Shown one piece after another: positions 10,476 through 23,270 of a DNA stretch of 64,000 bases. The position numbers were made by a program, and so were the translations under genes. The stretch lies in the NCBI GenBank assembly GCA_005406025.1, contig BGZK01000746.1, positions 186,001 to 250,000 of the forward strand, written 5' to 3'. Source of the DNA: Eumeta japonica (lineage: Eukaryota; Arthropoda; Insecta; Lepidoptera; Psychidae). The notes beneath the pieces were generated by a model, which was not told the origin of the DNA, ran no database searches, and worked only from the letters and a program-made list of their open reading frames with translations. Each line of letters begins with the position of its first letter. The first letter of the stretch is position 1.

Positions 10476-13400
10476 ATATCGTATACTGGCAAAATTGCAG
10501 TGATCATTTGTATGTAAATATAAATATTCCCAGCCATAACGTAAACACGACGATCAGCAAAGATAATAATTGTGATAGACAATGACATATGCATATTTTT
10601 GTAACAGTTCGGAAGTGTCATAGGGCAGATGTTATCATACATTTAATGCAGTAGAAGTTCAACGAACAAAATAACAAAGCTTTATTAAGTGCCAAAAATT
10701 ATTTAATATCAATTGTCTTTCGATTCGAATAGATTCAATGCATGCCTTAAAATGCCTGACAGCACACGGTGGTACCATATATAAATTTATTATTCAATTA
10801 ATGTCAATATTTCAGTTCGCAAAGTTGTAAATTATAATATGGACCGTGCATCTAGATTATTATGCCAACAGGTATACTAAATTTACATATTTTAGAAATT
10901 AATAAAATGCGATAACATTAACCTAGGTAACTATACTTGTATTAGTGTGAGTTGTGGTTTACAGTATATTTAAATAAATTAATGGATATTTTAAAATATT
11001 TTCATCATAAAGCTCGTTACATAACAAATATAAATATATTAGGTCAACGACGTAAAGTCAATTAGCCAGTGAAATTTTGTTGTTTTTTGTTGAGTAGCTG
11101 GTTACTTCGTGTAAAAATGAAAATGTACAACGTGGTCAGAGACGCAACTTGCCGGCAACACAATCGTAGTGGTTATTATCACTCGGCAATTTAAATGTTT
11201 TATTTTTAGTATATTTCACATGTACCTGGATTTAAATATTTTTCAATCATTTAAATAATTTTTTCCTCAAATACGAACGATTAAGACTGTTTAAAAACGG
11301 TGTTTTATTAATTTTTCCGACTTTTATATACTATTACTATAAGTTGGCAAGTTGGATAGTTCCGTTATTTCAATATTTTTTGCTCATATTAGGTATAAAT
11401 TTATCACCAACGTGCGCATACTTCTGCTGTTGTGTTGGATCTATATTTTGTGTACGAAGCCTATAATGTTTTAATATTGGACGCAAGTCGTATGTCTTAT
11501 CATTTGGAAATTGGAAACACTAATACACAAAGAAATAATAACAACCTTTTTGCCTTTCAGTAATTCGCAATTACAAGAACCGCAAAGAGACTTCGTTTGA
11601 AAAGGTTAATTCAATGGCTTTTAGTATATAATGTACTAGAAGTATATCATTTTCGCTGCAACTGTTGAAACGAAGCTCTTGACCATTGAATATTCATAGA
11701 GAAGGATCTTAGTTAGCTGCGGTATCTGCTTTTGAATGTTTAGCCAATGGTTTCCGATGTTTAATGTAAGTTTAATTTATAACATTCTCTCTGGAATTAC
11801 TACAGACAATAAAAACGGAATTTAATGAATATCTAGCATTACATTAATAACAATTCATTTCCCATTACCGTAAGCCTATAAAAAAGCAAAGATTTACAGA
11901 TAGAATACGGGAAACATTAATTTTAAAATTGAATATTGCTTTTCATGTCGCCATCGAAAATTAAAAAAAAAATGTAAAACATTTGAAATAGAAAAAAAAA
12001 TGTTTGAGAAGTGCCAAGGATTATCGATACATACGTAGTACAAAATCTTTTCACCATTTAGGAGTAGGCGGGTGATTGTCATTTGTTAAAGTAACAAAAA
12101 AATCTATATAATATATTAGACTCAGATGAATCAATCAGATAAGAGCCTTGTACCCATGGATTAATTGATGTGACACAAAACCATATAACGTTAAGTTACA
12201 AGAAGAAAAATTCTACTATCGTAAAAACATTGCATCTGAAAAGGTTTGAACGAGACTTGGTTTAAGTTGTCATTACAATGTCTTCCTGTAAGTTATTGCC
12301 TTATTGTGGCGTGGCCAGGAGAGGCAAGGAAGAACTTGACATGGGCGTCGTGTTGTGTACCATGATCCACCGTTCCCTTTTTGTTAACGCCTATAAAGTC
12401 AAAAAACTGTCAAGTAGATGCAGTAGCCAGTACGGTATGACAGAGTGATACGATTTTATCTCGCTGCGATGGGTGCTTCGTTGCTGTCGACAGCAAATGG
12501 GTTTCTTCGGTGGTGGGGACTTACTGTCAGTACGGTCTTTAGTGCCGAGCGTTACTCCGCTAGAGAGAGACGCACAAATATGGTCTTGGGACGGCAATCT
12601 TGGAAAAGCCATGGTAGTGTGAGTCGATACCTATTAAATATAAATAACATGGTTAGCCATCCATAAGTGCCAGGATACTTATGAGAATTAAGCAAAAAAA
12701 GTCATCAATAGTTTAATTGTAAGATCTAAATTTTTAAGAGCTTTACGTAGAATGACGCCAGATTTTAAGATTCCAAACTGAATAACATTGTTTAAAGTGT
12801 TATTTATCATAGTTTTAAAGTTTTAGAAATTTAACGACTAAAATTTATTTAGGTGTACTATCAAATCGAGAGATCTCTGTTCTTTGTCGTGTTTTTTTTT
12901 TAATATATTTTTTATTGTTTTGAAAAGGTTAGACGTCTTGAACCATTACTACGCAAATGTTGATTTTCGAAAAAAGAATGTCATTTTTCAAGTAAAATTT
13001 TTCCCTAAAAATTTCTAGTGTCAAATTCAGAACTCTTAATTATCTATTTTCATAGTGTTTATTATATCACAAAACATATGGTCTATAGCATTATATGCAT
13101 TTACAAACATCTTTTGAATAGCATTGATATACGCTAGAGGAAATAGTGAACAAACATTTACGTCACCGGGTGGTTTAATCACTCGTGTTTTATACATCTA
13201 TTAGTTTCACTATTTGATGTGAATGCATTAATTAATTCAATCGTTGGTGCAAATTATTTAAGTTAAATAATATTGGATTAATTTTTTTTATACAAGTAGA
13301 AAATATATTTTACTTACAATGTTTTGTAAAATTTTGTCCTTAAGATATCAAAAAAAAAAAATGATTTCAGCAAGTATTAAGAAACTACATTTAATTTAAA

Positions 13401-14015
13401 AATTTAGATTTGTCGTCTAACCCTTCTTAATTATATTCATTTACATAATTAATTTATTTAATTCTCGTAATACATACCGTTAGTTGCGCTTGTTTTTGTT
13501 TATTTGAGACTATTCCAGTCATCACATTTTTGATATAATAAATGCCCCCAATTCGTTAATTGAGTCATAATTACAAAACTACAATACAACCATGAGAAAA
13601 TCCTAATAATCAAATATCAGATGAGAATCGCTGGTCATATTTCGCTAATTTTGTGTTCAGCGCTTTTAACAAATCGCTTTACTTATATATGTCTGTGATG
13701 AGCGGCTTGTCCATTTAAAGTTTTGTCTTCTTATTTGGTTCTATACATTGAGAATCGAGTGTTATATATGCCTCTGTCATACAATTGAAATAAAAACAGT
13801 GATTCGTGTACAGAAAAAAGTTCTCAGAAATGAAACTGCACTAAAATAAACGAAAGTAGATGTCGGTCATCGCATCTAATCCAGTGCGTGACGAACGTCA
13901 CAAAAGTGTTTCACGGAACAATTTCAGAATTTGTAAAAAGTTTCACGAATGTTTACCTTCGAATTTGTACGAAACGATCTGTGTACCATCCGACAGCTAG
14001 ACGTGATTGGGCTTA

Positions 14016-14090
14016 TGACGTCACGTCGCTCCTCGATATGGTCGTTGTATAGGTTCGAGCGCCGGTCGAGAGGCGTCGACCGTTCAGTGC
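14016..14090 (+). promoter_or_regulatory. Putative core promoter with CRE and initiator
   Basis: A perfect palindromic cAMP-response element TGACGTCA lies at 14016-14023. Seventy bases downstream is GTTCAGTG with the arthropod initiator TCAGT; the A at 14086 would be +1. No TATA box is evident. The surrounding 400 bases are GC- and CpG-richer than the flanks. Together with the splice donor at 14341 this is one of the most gene-like signals in the window. Confidence 0.5.
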
Positions 14091-14340
14091 ACCGTGAAGC
14101 GATCGAATCGAACGAATCGAGCTCTCTTTCGATGATCACATCACATCATATCAATGACAGATTGAATTGCAAAGGCGAACGAATCACACGCGATGTCCGT
14201 GTGATTCGTACTTCGTACGAATAATTTATTGAGAATAATTGGTGAAGTATTATAAGCAGTCGAAGGAGTGACGCACAATCGGCCGTGAACCGCACGCGCA
14301 TTGAAAATACAAGACAGCTTCAGCTGTTTTTGCATGTGAT
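14086..14340 (+). other. Putative non-coding first exon
   Basis: From the initiator to a strong splice donor (GTGAT|GTAAGT at 14341), about 255 bases. It contains short upstream frames, including one of about 30 codons starting near 14132 and an ATG TGA pair just before the donor, so the main start codon would lie in a later exon. The open frame that overlaps it from 13949 starts upstream of the initiator and is probably a shadow. The only candidate downstream coding exon seen on this strand is at 28172-28425; any link is speculative. Confidence 0.45.
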
Positions 14341-16149
14341 GTAAGTGGGAGTGAGATAAAAAGAAAGACAGTGCATTTAGTTAAGCATAACCATAATTAA
14401 AATTAAATAGCGTGAGAGCATATGACACCAATAAGACGAGAAGTAGCGTAAAATACAAAAAAAAATCGTTTGTAGGAGCTTCGTACAATAAATACTTTCT
14501 TTTCAATAGATACTCCAAATAAAAAGCTATACATCGCAACGAAGTTTTAACTTGATAAGTATAGGAGATATCAAGTACTTTTTATTTTAAAAGTGCTATT
14601 TTGATTCGTATCGAGAAATTGTTGTATTTTTGTATATCCTTCTTTTCAAAATACTGATTCATATCTTACAAATATTTTTCCAATATTGATCTTGTTGTTT
14701 ATGCATTCATTTTTACATTTATATAGTATTTATGCTTTCACCGCATAGGTGTGAATTTAATTTGTTTTGTGAGTACTTATGTTTATAAAGATGATTTTCT
14801 TCAGTAATAAATAATATGTAAATGCCATTCCTGACTTTTTGTCCTGTCATATTTCACCAAATTTAAGTAAGTGGTTTAACAATGAAAACGTAAGTATAAC
14901 GCATACACTTTTAACTACTTTAATCATTTGCCTGCGGTTCTTCTAGTTTGAAGAAGATCGTTCCCTTCTTTTGTACCTACGTAACAAGGCACTATAAATT
15001 TTATCTTGAACGTATACAATAAATTAAAAAATAATCATCAAAATTGGTTTCGGAATTTCGAGTTTTCCTTGTCCATATAAACAAACGAGCAAAGACAACG
15101 AAAATTATTGTTTCGAGTTTAATATTAGATTAGGTTTTGCAATAGTATATTTATTTTATTTATGTAAAAATATCTAGTAGGAACAACATCTTTATAAAGA
15201 TGATTATTATTGTAGAAGTTACATTTATATGATATGTAGATTATTAAAAATGTATGGAACAAATATGACTGTCCTTAACTAATAAAACTATACGATGCTA
15301 TCTAGTTTCTGAATCTTTTGGGAAATTAAAACAAATCTTAACTTATTAAGTGAGCGAAATTTTACAACCGACGATTGTTTTATTATTTGTATGAGAAAAA
15401 AAAACTTGATTCTCACAATTATTCTTATGGATATTAACTATGATTGAGTTTCCGTGAATCACTTTACATGGATAATTAAATGTAACACAACGCTAATAAT
15501 TGCGGCTGTATCAATGCCTAATTTATTTACTTAAAATTAAAACAGTTGTGAAAAGAGCTTTCTTTCACTGTTGTTCGTTGAGTATATCTATATAGTAATT
15601 TATGTGCCGAAGATAATTTTAAGTGGCTATACACAAGTGTTAAGTAACTCTTCAAGAGTAGATACAGTACTACATATAGTACTTGAGATTGATATTATGA
15701 TGCATGTGTTATTGAGTAATTTAATTTGTAATTCAGAGTAGGTAAATTACAAGTTTATTATTTAATAAACATTCCAAGCAATATGGAAGCCATAAATTGT
15801 TTGTAGTTAAGCAAGAGGAATAACTGCGTGGTGTTAATCGTAAACTGTTTTATGATTTAATTGCATAATACGAGTGGTGGGCCGGTACTTTTCACAAGCC
15901 CAAACAAATTCATTTTCGGTCAGCAATATTAAACACCTTGATAGATGCGCATGCGATTGATGCTGTCCTTCAAAGCCATAAAAGTCTATTTCAACATGTA
16001 CTGTACTTGAAGGGCCATTATGTATATCATTAAAATAAATTACTGATCAATCTTATATTATATTGTTAAAAAAGTACATTATCTCGAACCTTGTATTAGT
16101 CGTCCTACTACACAGTTAGTGACCCTTGAGTATTAGACCATGTGTATGG

Positions 16150-16560
16150 GTGAATTAATACTCCCTTCCTCACCAAAGGCTAGCGGTTTGAAGAGAATTC
16201 AGTACTTTTCTTGGGGAGATAGACAAATAAGAAGCAAACAGGGCGCTGCGGTGATCGTCAGGGTGATGCCCTTGCGACGCATCTCTGACAAGGTCGAGGA
16301 TTTGTCGATGACTTGAAGAGGACCTTGAGGCGTTGATCGTCCATCATAAATCCTCATTATTTTAGGCCGCGGCCATTGGTCCACCTTTGCATTCTTCCGC
16401 TGCCCCGAAGGTGACAATTAACTCGAAAAAGCAATTCCACCCTACGATAAGTGGTCTGCACTTTCACGTCTATAGGAGCGTCAATAATGAGAAAAGTACC
16501 ACCATAATTTCAGTCGGTAAAATTCGAATATGACCAGATAAGTGCTTCGCAGGCGCCAGT
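16150..16560 (-). other. GC-rich block of unknown origin
   Basis: About 400 bases distinctly richer in G+C than the flanks. A 72-codon minus-strand frame (16417-16199) crosses it without a recognisable motif. The sharp composition change suggests an inserted repeat, possibly retroelement-derived, but no known end or protein motif is visible. Confidence 0.3.
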
Positions 16561-17754
16561 TACCCGTGAAGGTTTCCATTATTTAATCTAAATACGTTGA
16601 AAAAACAATTGTAAGATTATATTTAATTTTAATTATCAAGACAATAGAAAAAAATAGGTGTATCGGGTGATTCCAATTTACCGAATATTGAGAACTGATT
16701 CCTGTTTATAGAAGCAATCTTAAAAATCGGAAATAATTATTGGTTTTTTTTTTTGGTTCGAAAATATGGCATACTCAGGATACTCAAATACCTGCACGAG
16801 CCAGTTGTATTATTATTTTGGCAGAAAAACGTACTATCGTTTGTATAAATAAAAATAAATACGTTTGAGGTGCCACATACGAAACATTTACACATGGAAT
16901 AGCGGAATTTGTATGTACGTGTAGAGGACGAAGAGAGATTGCGATACAAACAAACTATATAATGTGTGGCTTCTCAGCTCTTTCATACACAAAATTATAT
17001 TGAATATGTTTGAAAATTTGTTCATGAAAGTCATACCATTATCTTGTGCATGTCACTGAATCTGTGTATATTTACATAGACCGAACCTCTAGTTGGAGTA
17101 AAATTCATCAAAAGCATGTGTCAGAGACGGCTCAAGAAAGCTAGACGTCCTAGACGGATCATGTTCATTGAATTCCCTTGTATAGTAATAACAGTATTTG
17201 CATGTAGTTACTTTTGCGTGTATAAAACGTATTGTTTAATTTTTTTTTACATGAATTGGTTTAGATGTTACCAACAGTGATACCTAAGAAGAACTGAAAT
17301 CGCTTTCCACGCAAATGAGTACTAGAAGAAAATCTAGACCAGGATTGAAAGCAAACACTCAAACGGAAATAGACTAACGAAGTCATAAGTAGAAATAGGC
17401 TTGTAATGCAAAATAAGTAAATGAATAAAATAAGACATTCGGATCCAAGTTTGCTATGTTCCAATTTTTTTTGTAATAATAAAAATAATATAACTATTTA
17501 TAAAAAGAAAAATTTTACAATATGTATATTATAGCACTTTTTATTAGAAATTATGCTCTCAAATAAGAAAACAGTTTATTTTGGCATCGTTTCGTCTTTT
17601 TCATGTCTTCTTGCCTTTTACTTTGTACTGGCGAAGTAAGTTTGCAGAATACAATATCTTCATCTACTACAACTAAACGAAAATTTCCAAGTTTCAGCAA
17701 CTTAGTTTTGTTTTCGGAATAAAGATTTCGACTAGTTCTACTGAACAGTTATTT

Positions 17755-17798
17755 GCTAATAACAACTGTTCATCACTAAATAACAGTTATTATTAGCA
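17755..17798. repeat. Inverted repeat, 16-base arms
   Basis: GCTAATAACAACTGTT pairs with AACAGTTATTATTAGC (15 of 16) across an 11-base spacer. A second overlapping pair, GAACAGTT and AACTGTTC, lies at 17743-17771. Confidence 0.65.
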
Positions 17799-18419
17799 TA
17801 TAATTGCTCAGAAAGCTGTGTATCGTTTGTGCAAATTAACAGGCGATCAGCGGAAACAGAATGGCAATTCCATTGACTATATTTAAATGGAGCAGGATGT
17901 TTCAAAACATGTGATCGCGAAGAGTCACAGCTTAAATATTCTATATACAAGTATGAGACAGATGCTCTGAAATAGATTCTCCATCGTTGCGATCATAAAA
18001 TATGTTTAATAAAAGGCTAATTCTAACTGAAAATAAAAGCTGTTTTAGTCAAAACCGTATTCATTTAGAGACAATAACGAATTATGCAAATTCAAACATT
18101 AGGTAGCGTTATTTTAAATTAAAGGCTAAATATTTGTTCACTATTTGAAAGGAATTTTGAATGACAATTTCATTGTAGTATAATTTTATTGTAGAAATAT
18201 AATTTTATATCCATTTACATCTCTTCGTAGAGAATTATTTTTTATACTCTGAGACTACATGTTTAAACATTGTAGTTAAAATTAAAAAAATATATTTTTG
18301 AAGTCGAGTAATTGACATACGGTTCTTCAGTTAGGATTTCGATTACTTATGTCAAATGCGTCTACCCAAAATATTTTGAGCAAGCTTAAGATTTTAATGA
18401 AAGAAAAGCGTACCGATTT

Positions 18420-18690
18420 ACAACACGAATTCTCGTCTTCTAATTTGGGAGCTTCATTGGGAATAGCTTTTTATTAATTTATGGCAGCAAATAAAACCAG
18501 CAAATTGAATTTCTTTGTCATTCAACCGAACGTTTCAATTGATTTTAAGTGGCTTTCGTCAGACGAACGGGTTCAGTCGGGCTCCGGCCGTGTCCGGGGA
18601 AATTGCGGGGACAAATTTAAAAAAAACAGTTTACGTTATTCCGTTCCGTTTACATCTGTTCTATCTGATACTGTGCTGTTAAACCTATAA
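18420..18690. other. GC-richer patch, possible conserved non-coding DNA
   Basis: The stretch around 18560-18610 is CpG-rich between AT-rich flanks with homeodomain-type AATTA/TTAAT cores. A 69-codon frame crosses it but has no motif and no splice sites I trust. A regulatory element is possible. Confidence 0.2.
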
Positions 18691-19064
18691 ATATTCAATT
18701 TTCGATTATTTTGAAGACATAATCAACATTAACGCGTAGATTCCGACTCTGAAATATATTTTTTTATTTTGGTTATTTTTACTTCCCGTTTGTAGCAATT
18801 AATCGTTGCAGGAGGAGACATTTACCTACTGGATGTATACGGTCATACGGTTATTCAATGTTAGCTACAAATACAAGTAAGCCCACTATAATAACCGAGG
18901 TTGTAAAACATAAGCGTTTAGGCAGAAACATCGTACATTATAACAGTTAGATAGCATCATTTCTCGCAAACAAAATGGGAGAATACTAACAGATAATAAA
19001 AGAGAATGCTAAATTTCATTATAAATAATGAATAAATATGATTTTTTAAGCTTTGAATAAGCTC

Positions 19065-19260
19065 TGGTGGCATAGTGCTAAAGAGCGCTGCCTTGTTAAA
19101 TTAATCCACCCGCTTTTTGTCCCAGATAGTATGTTGAGTCAATGGGCCAGCGTGGAGGGCTTAAGACTTAAACCGCTCAATCTGAAATAAAAAGATTGCG
19201 GGAATGTAGATATGCCGCAGCAGTGGGGCGGTTTTATTATTCTTCACTCTAGAGTCTATT
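19065..19260 (+). mobile_element. tRNA-headed SINE with LINE-like tail
   Basis: The head GCTCTGGTGGCATAGTGCTA followed by AAGAGCGCTGCC resembles a tRNA 5' half with the pol III A box. The tail (GGGCCAGCGTGGAGGGCTTA ... GCAGCAGTGGGGCGG) resembles the 3' end of RTE-type LINEs of Lepidoptera, ending in TTTTATTATT. A short tRNA-like head joined to a LINE tail is standard SINE structure. It differs from the SINE family at 37.9, 38.7, 49.6 and 58.5 kb. Confidence 0.55.
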
Positions 19261-19568
19261 AGCAAAAGCGACATTATCCTTAATTAATTGTTTGTACATC
19301 GATAATTGTCGTAACTCGGATGGTCTTACATTGTCAAGACTATTTCGGCACCGGCCACTGTTACCGGCATTGCGACAGTGGCAAAGAAGAGTTATTTAAC
19401 AGCTAGTCCGTTTCAAACTCCTTAGTTACGTCATATGTAAACTGTCAAAGACTACATACAACTGCCGGCATTTTGAGTAGGAAAAGTATGTCAATTTCAG
19501 CTATGATCTTAAAAAATCATTACTGATGTAAAACATTTATATGCACGTTGGACTGGGGTAAAAACAAG

Positions 19569-19740
19569 ACGTCTCGAAATTCAGAAGACGCTTGACTTTG
19601 GACTACACCGTCCGCACCTAGCGCTGTACGCAGGTATTCGTGGATAACGCGTTGACATAAGGCAATACCGAGCGTCTCATACTTCGGAGACGCTTAGTTT
19701 CGACCTATGCCGTGTGCATCAGATCGTGTATTTCCTAGTG
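19569..19740 (+). repeat. Diverged tandem duplication, about 102-base unit
   Basis: AGACGTCTCGAAATTCAGAA at 19569 and GAGCGTCTCATACTTCGGAG at 19671 open two similar blocks. Both continue GACGCTT..., then TTT(C/G)GAC, then an ACC/GCC-type stretch. The spacing is about 102 bases and the second unit is partial. It could be a fragment of a satellite or of a mobile element with internal repeats. Confidence 0.5.
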
Positions 19741-21460
19741 TGGTGCAGCTTTTTATAACAATAAAAAGTGATGTCTATATACAATATATAAAATATTATA
19801 TATAGAAGTCTATACATATTAAATAAATCTATGTATATTATATAAAACAATATAGTATACAACAGCTTTGATGTTTTACATCTACCGAATGTCTTCTGGT
19901 GCACTCAATTTTTATGGCTTTTGATTTCGTTGCGGGTCCTGGACCGTTGTCATCAATAAAAAGTAAAATATTCTGCCATCACACACATTGACTTTTAAAT
20001 TTTATTTTATAAGTCCATTCTAGTTTATATTTTCTTGATGGCCAAACCACCTCAATATATACTTGTTAACTCTAATCTTACATCTTTTTTTAAATCGTTT
20101 CCTTAACACTATTTCTGTATCTAACTTACAAGCATATCGTCCGCATATTGTTTAAAATTCGGATACCTGCTGCGGAAATTATGTTCATATTTCTTCTCCC
20201 ACACATAAATTTTAGTGTCATGAGAGTAGAATCAGAATTCAAGTATAGATTGTTAAATATATTAGCACCAAATACCTATAATATTCACAGCAGTAAGACA
20301 AACCATATTCATTTAATTACTCGCATTTATTCCCTTTTGTAATATCTTCATGGTACGTTCGAAAGAATTTAAATAAACATTTTATTTCATTATTGACGAT
20401 ATACAGGATCGATTATATCATGCATCTTTCATGATATCAAATATTCATAAGCATGATAAAATCTACTGTATATCTGTATCCGAAACCTTTGCGAATGTAA
20501 AACCAGTCACTGTATATTCTGACAAAGGTCCCTGTACTGGGAGCGCAATGCCCTTAATCGTTCTGTTGCCTCGACCGTACAAAGATAGCGTCTACCATAG
20601 ATCATTCTTCTTCACTGTGTCATAATCTTTTTCCTATCTACGTAGATATAAGAAAACTTTTCGTGCTTCTCCAAAAATTTGTCTATGACATTTCATGCAA
20701 GAGTAAAATTAATCCGTAAATCTCATTGTTTTTGAAATGTTGCCTTTATGTCAAAAATATTAGTTTCAATTACATTCAATTTAAATACAATTATAATTAT
20801 TGTGTACAATTCGCCAATAACACAAGGAAACGTGGCTCGGTGATTTCCGAACGCTTGCTGGACAGAAACGAAACGTAAAATCATATGTCGACGCTGCACC
20901 GTGGTTTGTATTATGGCTATAGCAATAATATAATATGTACCTACTATGTACATAAACGTATAATCGAGCCGAAACAAGTGTCATGCTACGTAAAATCAGA
21001 TGTCTATGGCATATTCGATAATTTTAATTAGTTAAAAATACGTATCAAGATTAGTATAAATAACTATTTGATAGTAAAATAGGTACAAAATTTGTATTTT
21101 TCAAGTTTACTTCTTATGTACATTTAAATTTTGTTGCACCTGTAATGTTATCATAGGCTAGTATTTGAGTTATTATAATTTTCAAACTGTAAAAAATTTA
21201 CACTCTTTTTTGGTACTTAGTTCCAAAGGTACTTTAAATACAAAAACAAATATTATTTATTTCACACGGCAATATAACTGATGTCCATTTGTGATAATAA
21301 AGCTTTCTATTCGAGAAACAATTTTTGGACTGGGGGGGGAATATATTTTGAGTTCACGTCTAAATACAAAATTGTTCTTTCTTTTAGTATATTTAATATA
21401 GACAAATTATAAAACTTCAACTTACACTTAGTTCAATACGAAACAATGAAAATGCACACT
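19741..21460. other. Non-coding, AT-rich
   Basis: No supported exon; the open frames are short and AT-driven. Confidence 0.4.
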
Positions 21461-21468
21461 CACATTTA

Positions 21469-21790
21469 TCACCTAAACATTTCGAGCAGACGCAGCATCG
21501 ACTGTACTATCGAAATTAAGAGCAGCCGATACAAACGCCCGGCCCGACACGATTTATGGGTTCTACTTCTTTCATACCGTAGGCGTTGCCCATGAAATAC
21601 ATCGGCACGTGCCGGAGCAATAACACTTATCTGATCCGCCGACGTGCCCGATACAGTGTCGGGGATTTTGCAAATTTCCGAAACAGCCTTCTCGGGAAAT
21701 AGCGGCCGCTCCGGCTGCGTCACGTAGAATCGTAAAGTTTCGTTCCGACGCCCCACTCTAGACGGCGGGCGAGCGCGCCTAATAGAATTT
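21469..21790 (-). CDS. Candidate GC-rich exon, unknown product
   Basis: An open frame of about 107 codons on the minus strand, bounded upstream by TGA near 21793 and ending in TGA at 21469. It is roughly 55-60% G+C in an AT-rich region. Codon third positions in the first half are often G or C (for example TTC TAC GTG ACG CAG CCG GAG CGG). No ATG opens it; an acceptor-like CCGTCTAG lies at about 21762 and a donor-like GTATGAAAG at about 21578, so a 180-base exon is conceivable. I do not recognise a domain. It could also be a CpG-rich regulatory region. Homology to other moth genomes would decide. Confidence 0.3.
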
Positions 21791-21799
21791 CAGTTTAAA

Positions 21800-23210
21800 C
21801 TGTTGTTACCTAGCCGATAATACGTTTATAGTCTAGTTATATACCCTAGAATCTATTATTATCGGTATAGATTAGTTGTGCGATCGAGATCGGCCGCAGC
21901 GTCGTGAATGTTAACTGTTTCATCGAGTTTCAAAATTGTAATAAAATCTGATTCGATAGAAGCTATTTCATGTTATTCCGTTATTGTTTCAATTGAAGCG
22001 ACAATAAATGCGAGAAATTAATGAATCATGCTTCAGTCGCTGGTTCGATTAACAGAAGTGGCTACGGCAAGCGTGTTCAACTACCCACAATGGATACTTC
22101 GTACTTACGTTTACGTACGGCGGTGGAAGTTTGACGTGGCAGAAGCGACATGAAAGTCGCCTGAATGCAGTCAATATAAAGACGCCGTCTCTACGTAGTG
22201 GGATGTACTACAATGATAAATACAAGAACAGTGGTGTCAGACAACGATGTGGTTTCAAATAGGATGTCATCTTCGTTTCTACACTATCCAACCACATTCT
22301 AGTGATTAAATTATAAAAAGGTATATGAAAGTAGCTCGCGTATCTGGAAAGAATCAATGAAAACAGATCGACGAAAGAAATCTGCCAAGCAATGTCTGCA
22401 TAATGATAAATTTTAAACACCCAAAACCCGTTGACATAACACTGTTGATACACGTCAGTGAACTAGGAAGACTCAAAAAGATTGTGCTATGTAGCAATCT
22501 ATGGTTCGTGAATTTCTTTCTAGGAAATAAGCATGAATTTATGAATAATAAAAATATGTTATTGATATTTGTTAAGTAAATAAATAGAATTCATGTCGGT
22601 CGAAGGCAGATCTTAATGTTCGATACGGACTCTTCGAAATATATAATTTCGCCAAAAACAAACTTTGTACTATTGCTGAGTCAAAACGCTTGTCAGTAAG
22701 AATCACTAGTAATCAAGAAACATCATTATTTTCACGAATCAGTATACTTCGGCTTCCAAGTATTATAAGTAACAAATTGCCAGAGCGAAAGCCAAGTATG
22801 TTGGAACAGATTAATCAATCGTCTTCAGTTCCATCTTTGTAAAAAGACCACAGCGAGCTGATCGATAGAGGGAATTAATGTACAAGGTTGTACATTATCG
22901 TCTCCTTCCTTGTTCGTATTCTGCATAAACTATATATTGCACAACAGTAGTATTCATTATAGATGATGATAACATCTGTTTTGGTCGAGCCAAGCTAACC
23001 CGGACGAGCAAGTCTAATAGTTTCGTGACAAATTAATGCCTTGCATCTTGAATAGCTAAATCTTAATACAAAGTGGACGCATCCTAACAAAATTCAAACC
23101 CACTTAGATACTGGCTTACACATTCAAATAAAATTCCTTTAAATTTACTTCTGATTTCCGAGATGCCGTCTTTATATGTAAAAATAATCAAGAGATATTT
23201 AGTGAGAGGA
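21800..23210. other. Non-coding; possible regulatory patches
   Basis: No exon supported. CpG-richer stretches at about 21880-21920 and 22040-22200 alternate with AT-rich DNA containing homeodomain-type cores, as seen in insect enhancers, but this is only an impression. Confidence 0.3.
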
Positions 23211-23214
23211 TAAC

Positions 23215-23270
23215 TCAAATAATATGAATAGAGCCTTGCTATTTAACAAGGCTCTATTCATATTATTTGA
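23215..23270. repeat. Perfect 24-base hairpin
   Basis: TCAAATAATATGAATAGAGC... at 23215-23238 pairs without mismatch with 23247-23270 around an eight-base loop. Such a perfect stem is most easily made by a recent local inverted duplication. Confidence 0.85.

Larger units (their letters stand above)
9500..13900. other. Non-coding, AT-rich, with one GC-rich block
   Basis: I see no exon I can support. A GC-richer block lies at about 12290-12660 with open frames on both strands (12445-12666 plus, 12391-12612 minus). Neither has a recognisable motif, so it is more likely an insertion or regulatory DNA. An (AT)n run sits at 10255-10270. Confidence 0.4.
14342..19060 (+). other. Probable intron or intergenic DNA
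   Basis: AT-rich with no supported exon. If the first exon at 14086-14340 is real, this is intron. Small palindromes and the GC-rich blocks noted separately are the only structure seen. Confidence 0.35.

Noticed and set aside
12391..12666. Overlapping 73-codon frames on opposite strands
   Set aside because: No motif on either strand and mutual overlap; likely a GC-rich insertion.
13949..14224. 91-codon plus-strand frame over the 14-kb promoter
   Set aside because: It begins upstream of the initiator and ends inside the presumed leader; GC-rich promoter DNA is open by composition.
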